Assembly (NCBI RefSeq): GCF_019192735.1
Contig: NZ_JAHTKP010000002.1
Location: forward strand, 186,001-250,000
DNA from: Kitasatospora aureofaciens
GTDB taxonomy: Bacteria; Actinomycetota; Actinomycetes; Streptomycetales; Streptomycetaceae
Length of the DNA stretch: 64,000 bases
Reading direction: 5' to 3'
Both the position numbers and the translations under genes were made by a program. Shown piece after piece: positions 62,197-64,000 of this stretch (within the stretch, counting starts at the first letter, position 1; each line of letters starts with the position of its first letter). The notes beneath the pieces were generated by a model. That model was not told the DNA's origin. It did no database searches and saw only the letters and a program-made list of their open reading frames with translations.

Positions 62197-62239
62197 GAAG
62201 CCCCCGCCCCGGCAAGCGATTTACCGGGACGGGGGCTTC
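62197..62239 (-). terminator. Terminator after glnA
   Basis: GAAGCCCCCG-C-CCCGG (62197-62212) pairs with CCGGG-A-CGGGGGCTTC (62224-62239), one mismatch, 11-base loop. It sits between glnA (ends 62258) and the exonuclease remnant. Confidence 0.85.
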
Positions 62240-62257
62240 GGCGAAGCGGGCTGCGGC

Positions 62258-63670
62258 CTACAGGTCGTAGTACAGCTCGAACTCGTGCGGGTGGGGGCGG
62301 AGGGCGATCGGGGCGATCTCGTTGGTGCGCTTGAAGTCGATCCAGGTCTCGATCAGGTCCGGGGTGAAGACGTTGCCCGCGAGGAGGTACTCGTGGTCGG
62401 CCTCCAGGGCCTCCAGGACGGCCGGGAGGGAGGAGGGCACCTGCGGGACGTTGGCGTGCTCCTCGGGGGCCAGCTCGTAGAGGTCCTTGTCGACCGGCTC
62501 CAGCGGCTCGATCTTGTTGCGGATGCCGTCGAGGCCGGCCATCAGCATCGCCGAGAAGGCCAGGTAGGGGTTGGAGGACGGGTCCGGCGCGCGGAACTCG
62601 ATGCGCTTGGCCTTGGCGTTGGAGCCGGTGATCGGGATGCGGATCGCGGCCGAGCGGTTGCGCTGCGAGTAGACCAGGTTGACCGGCGCCTCGAAGCCCG
62701 GCACCAGGCGGTGGTAGGAGTTCACCGACGGGTTGGTGAAGGCGAGCAGCGAGGGGGCGTGCCGGAGCAGGCCGCCGATGTAGTAGCGGGCGGTGTCGGA
62801 GAGGCCGGCGTAACCCTGCTCGTCGTAGAAGAGCGGCGAGCCCTCGCTCCACAGCGACTGGTGGACGTGCATGCCCGAGCCGTTGTCGCCGAAGATCGGC
62901 TTCGGCATGAAGGTCGCCGTCTTGCCGTTCCGCCAGGCGACGTTCTTGATGATGTACTTGAACAGCATCAGGTCGTCGGCGGCGTGCAGCAGGGTGTTGA
63001 ACTTGTAGTTGATCTCCGCCTGGCCGGCCGTGCCGACCTCGTGGTGCTGGCGCTCCACCTCCAGGCCGGACTTGGCCAGCTCCAGCGACATCTCGGCGCG
63101 CAGGTCGGCGAAGTGGTCCACCGGCGGGATCGGGAAGTAGCCGCCCTTGTACTTGACCTTGTAGCCGCGCACGTCGCCCTCGGCGGCACCGGTGTTCCAG
63201 GCGCCGGCCTCGGAGTCGATGTGGTAGAAGGACGCGTTGGCGCTGGTCTCGAACCGCACCGAGTCGAAGACGTAGAACTCGGCCTCGGGCCCGAAGAACG
63301 CGGTGTCGGCGATGCCGGAGGACGCGAGGTAGGCCTCGGCCTTCTTGGCGACGTTGCGCGGGTCGCGGCTGTAGGCCTCGCCGGTGACCGGGTCCTGGAT
63401 GAAGAAGTTGATGTTGAGGTGCTTCTCGGTCCGGAAAGGATCGAGCCGCGCCGTGGCGAGGTCCGCGACGAGAGCCATGTCGGACTCGTGGATGGCCTGG
63501 AAGCCGCGGATCGACGAGCCGTCGAACATCAGGGTCTCGGACGGGTCGAAGGTCGCCGCAGGGACGGAGAAGTGCTGCATGACGCCCGGCAGGTCGCAGA
63601 ACCGGACATCGACGAACTTGACGTCGTTGTCCTGGATGAACTGCTTCACTTCGGCGGCGTTGTTGAACAT
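62258..63670 (-). CDS. glnA: Glutamine synthetase type I
   Basis: A 470-aa GSI-beta enzyme making glutamine from glutamate, ammonia and ATP. Blocks: [76 protein letters not shown] and [14 protein letters not shown]. The adenylylation Tyr is Tyr398 in [10 protein letters not shown], the target of GlnE. Upstream lies a full GlnR box, so the gene is induced by the nitrogen regulator GlnR. GAGGA precedes the ATG at 63670 in the coding sense. Confidence 0.97.
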   Translation of the reverse strand: MFNNAAEVKQFIQDNDVKFVDVRFCDLPGVMQHFSVPAATFDPSETLMFDGSSIRGFQAIHESDMALVADLATARLDPFRTEKHLNINFFIQDPVTGEAYSRDPRNVAKKAEAYLASSGIADTAFFGPEAEFYVFDSVRFETSANASFYHIDSEAGAWNTGAAEGDVRGYKVKYKGGYFPIPPVDHFADLRAEMSLELAKSGLEVERQHHEVGTAGQAEINYKFNTLLHAADDLMLFKYIIKNVAWRNGKTATFMPKPIFGDNGSGMHVHQSLWSEGSPLFYDEQGYAGLSDTARYYIGGLLRHAPSLLAFTNPSVNSYHRLVPGFEAPVNLVYSQRNRSAAIRIPITGSNAKAKRIEFRAPDPSSNPYLAFSAMLMAGLDGIRNKIEPLEPVDKDLYELAPEEHANVPQVPSSLPAVLEALEADHEYLLAGNVFTPDLIETWIDFKRTNEIAPIALRPHPHEFELYYDL

Positions 63671-63715
63671 ACATCCTCCTCGGCGTGCGAATGCGGCTCA
63701 CCCTAGGAACGGTCC

Positions 63716-63753
63716 GTTTCCGACCGGTGACCCGCTCGTTTCCTAGATGTTAA
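63716..63753 (-). promoter_or_regulatory. GlnR box upstream of glnA
   Basis: On the minus strand the sequence reads TTAAC-n6-GAAAC-n6-GTCAC-n6-GAAAC, the four-part a1-b1-a2-b2 GlnR site with exact six-base spacers (consensus gTnAc-n6-GaAAc repeated). It ends 46 bases before the glnA ATG. Confidence 0.92.
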
Positions 63754-63935
63754 CCACGGCCACCGAACGGGTGGCAAAGATGTACGGTCCGGGGCAAAAC
63801 ACCCCGCCCACCAGCTCGGCGCTCGCGAAGTGGTCTGGACCACTGGGGAGGGCCCGGGAATCGGGATTCACCCGGTCGTGGACGACGGGGGGAGCCGGTG
63901 GCGGCGCGGACGTGCCGCCCGGTTAGTGTGGATTC

Positions 63936-64000
63936 GTGGACACCAGAGAAGCGTTGGGATCGTGGATCGACGGCCCGAAGGCGGCCGCCGAGAAGATGGG
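63936..64000 (+). CDS. RDD-family membrane protein (5' end only)
   Basis: From GTG 63936: VDTREALGSWIDGPKAAAEKMG, running off the window. In streptomycetes the gene beside glnA encodes an RDD-family membrane protein whose N-terminus reads much like this (REALGSWLSGPRAAAE...). Only 21 residues are visible, so the call leans on synteny. It is divergent from glnA with 265 bases between. Confidence 0.6.
   Translation, partial: MDTREALGSWIDGPKAAAEKM

Overview
The window is a GC-rich actinobacterial chromosome segment, almost certainly Streptomyces or a close relative such as Kitasatospora. Supporting this are the strong G/C third-position bias, frequent GTG starts, GTGA/ATGA start-stop overlaps, a canonical GlnR box upstream of glnA, an AfsR-type regulator, class E sortase, GlnE, F420-dependent metabolism, and secreted amylolytic enzymes. 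It is core chromosome with small accessory insertions. No rRNA, tRNA, CRISPR array, IS element or prophage was recognised. The one RNA gene is rnpB.

Layout. 0-2.5 kb: end of a Nif3-family gene, a zinc-ribbon protein and the RNase HI/phosphatase fusion. 2.5-4.3 kb: YaaA, then a Doc/Fic toxin-antitoxin pair whose 3' end carries a perfect 38-bp tandem duplication. 4.3-7.7 kb: RNB ribonuclease, MFS exporter, rnpB. 7.7-13 kb: metallothionein-like protein, ACT protein, PadR regulator with its operator, small proteins, a 13-bp minisatellite, a primase/polymerase-like protein, methionine aminopeptidase, and a YefM/RelE pair. 13-21 kb: F420:NADPH reductase, site-2 protease, a 1112-aa AfsR-like regulator and a DrrAB-like ABC exporter. 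21-29.3 kb: panB, an MFS/TetR pair, an EEP-family protein, nadE and glnA2.

29.5-36.8 kb is the most unusual stretch. One apparent operon encodes a secreted protein with a C-terminal membrane anchor, a WecB-like epimerase, a 54-aa peptide with an LAATG-plus-TM-plus-basic tail, an exosortase-family protein and a processive-type GT2 glycosyltransferase. Facing it are a secreted GH16 hydrolase, a class E sortase and a WsfD-like membrane protein. I read this as a candidate envelope glycan/protein-anchoring system.

36.9-51.8 kb: glnE, a PAP2-family protein, then three secreted hydrolases: an 1844-aa amylopullulanase, an M4 metalloprotease and an alpha-amylase with CBM20. LacI-type motifs precede the two amylolytic genes. 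51.8-62.2 kb: mixed housekeeping and hypothetical genes, including a frameshifted DUF1152 gene, a P450, a 30-bp minisatellite, a SpoIIE-type phosphatase and an exonuclease remnant. 62.2-64 kb: glnA with its GlnR box, then the start of an RDD-family gene.

Three genes link nitrogen control. glnA carries the adenylylation tyrosine, glnE encodes the enzyme that modifies it, and glnA2 lacks that tyrosine and probably acts outside this control.
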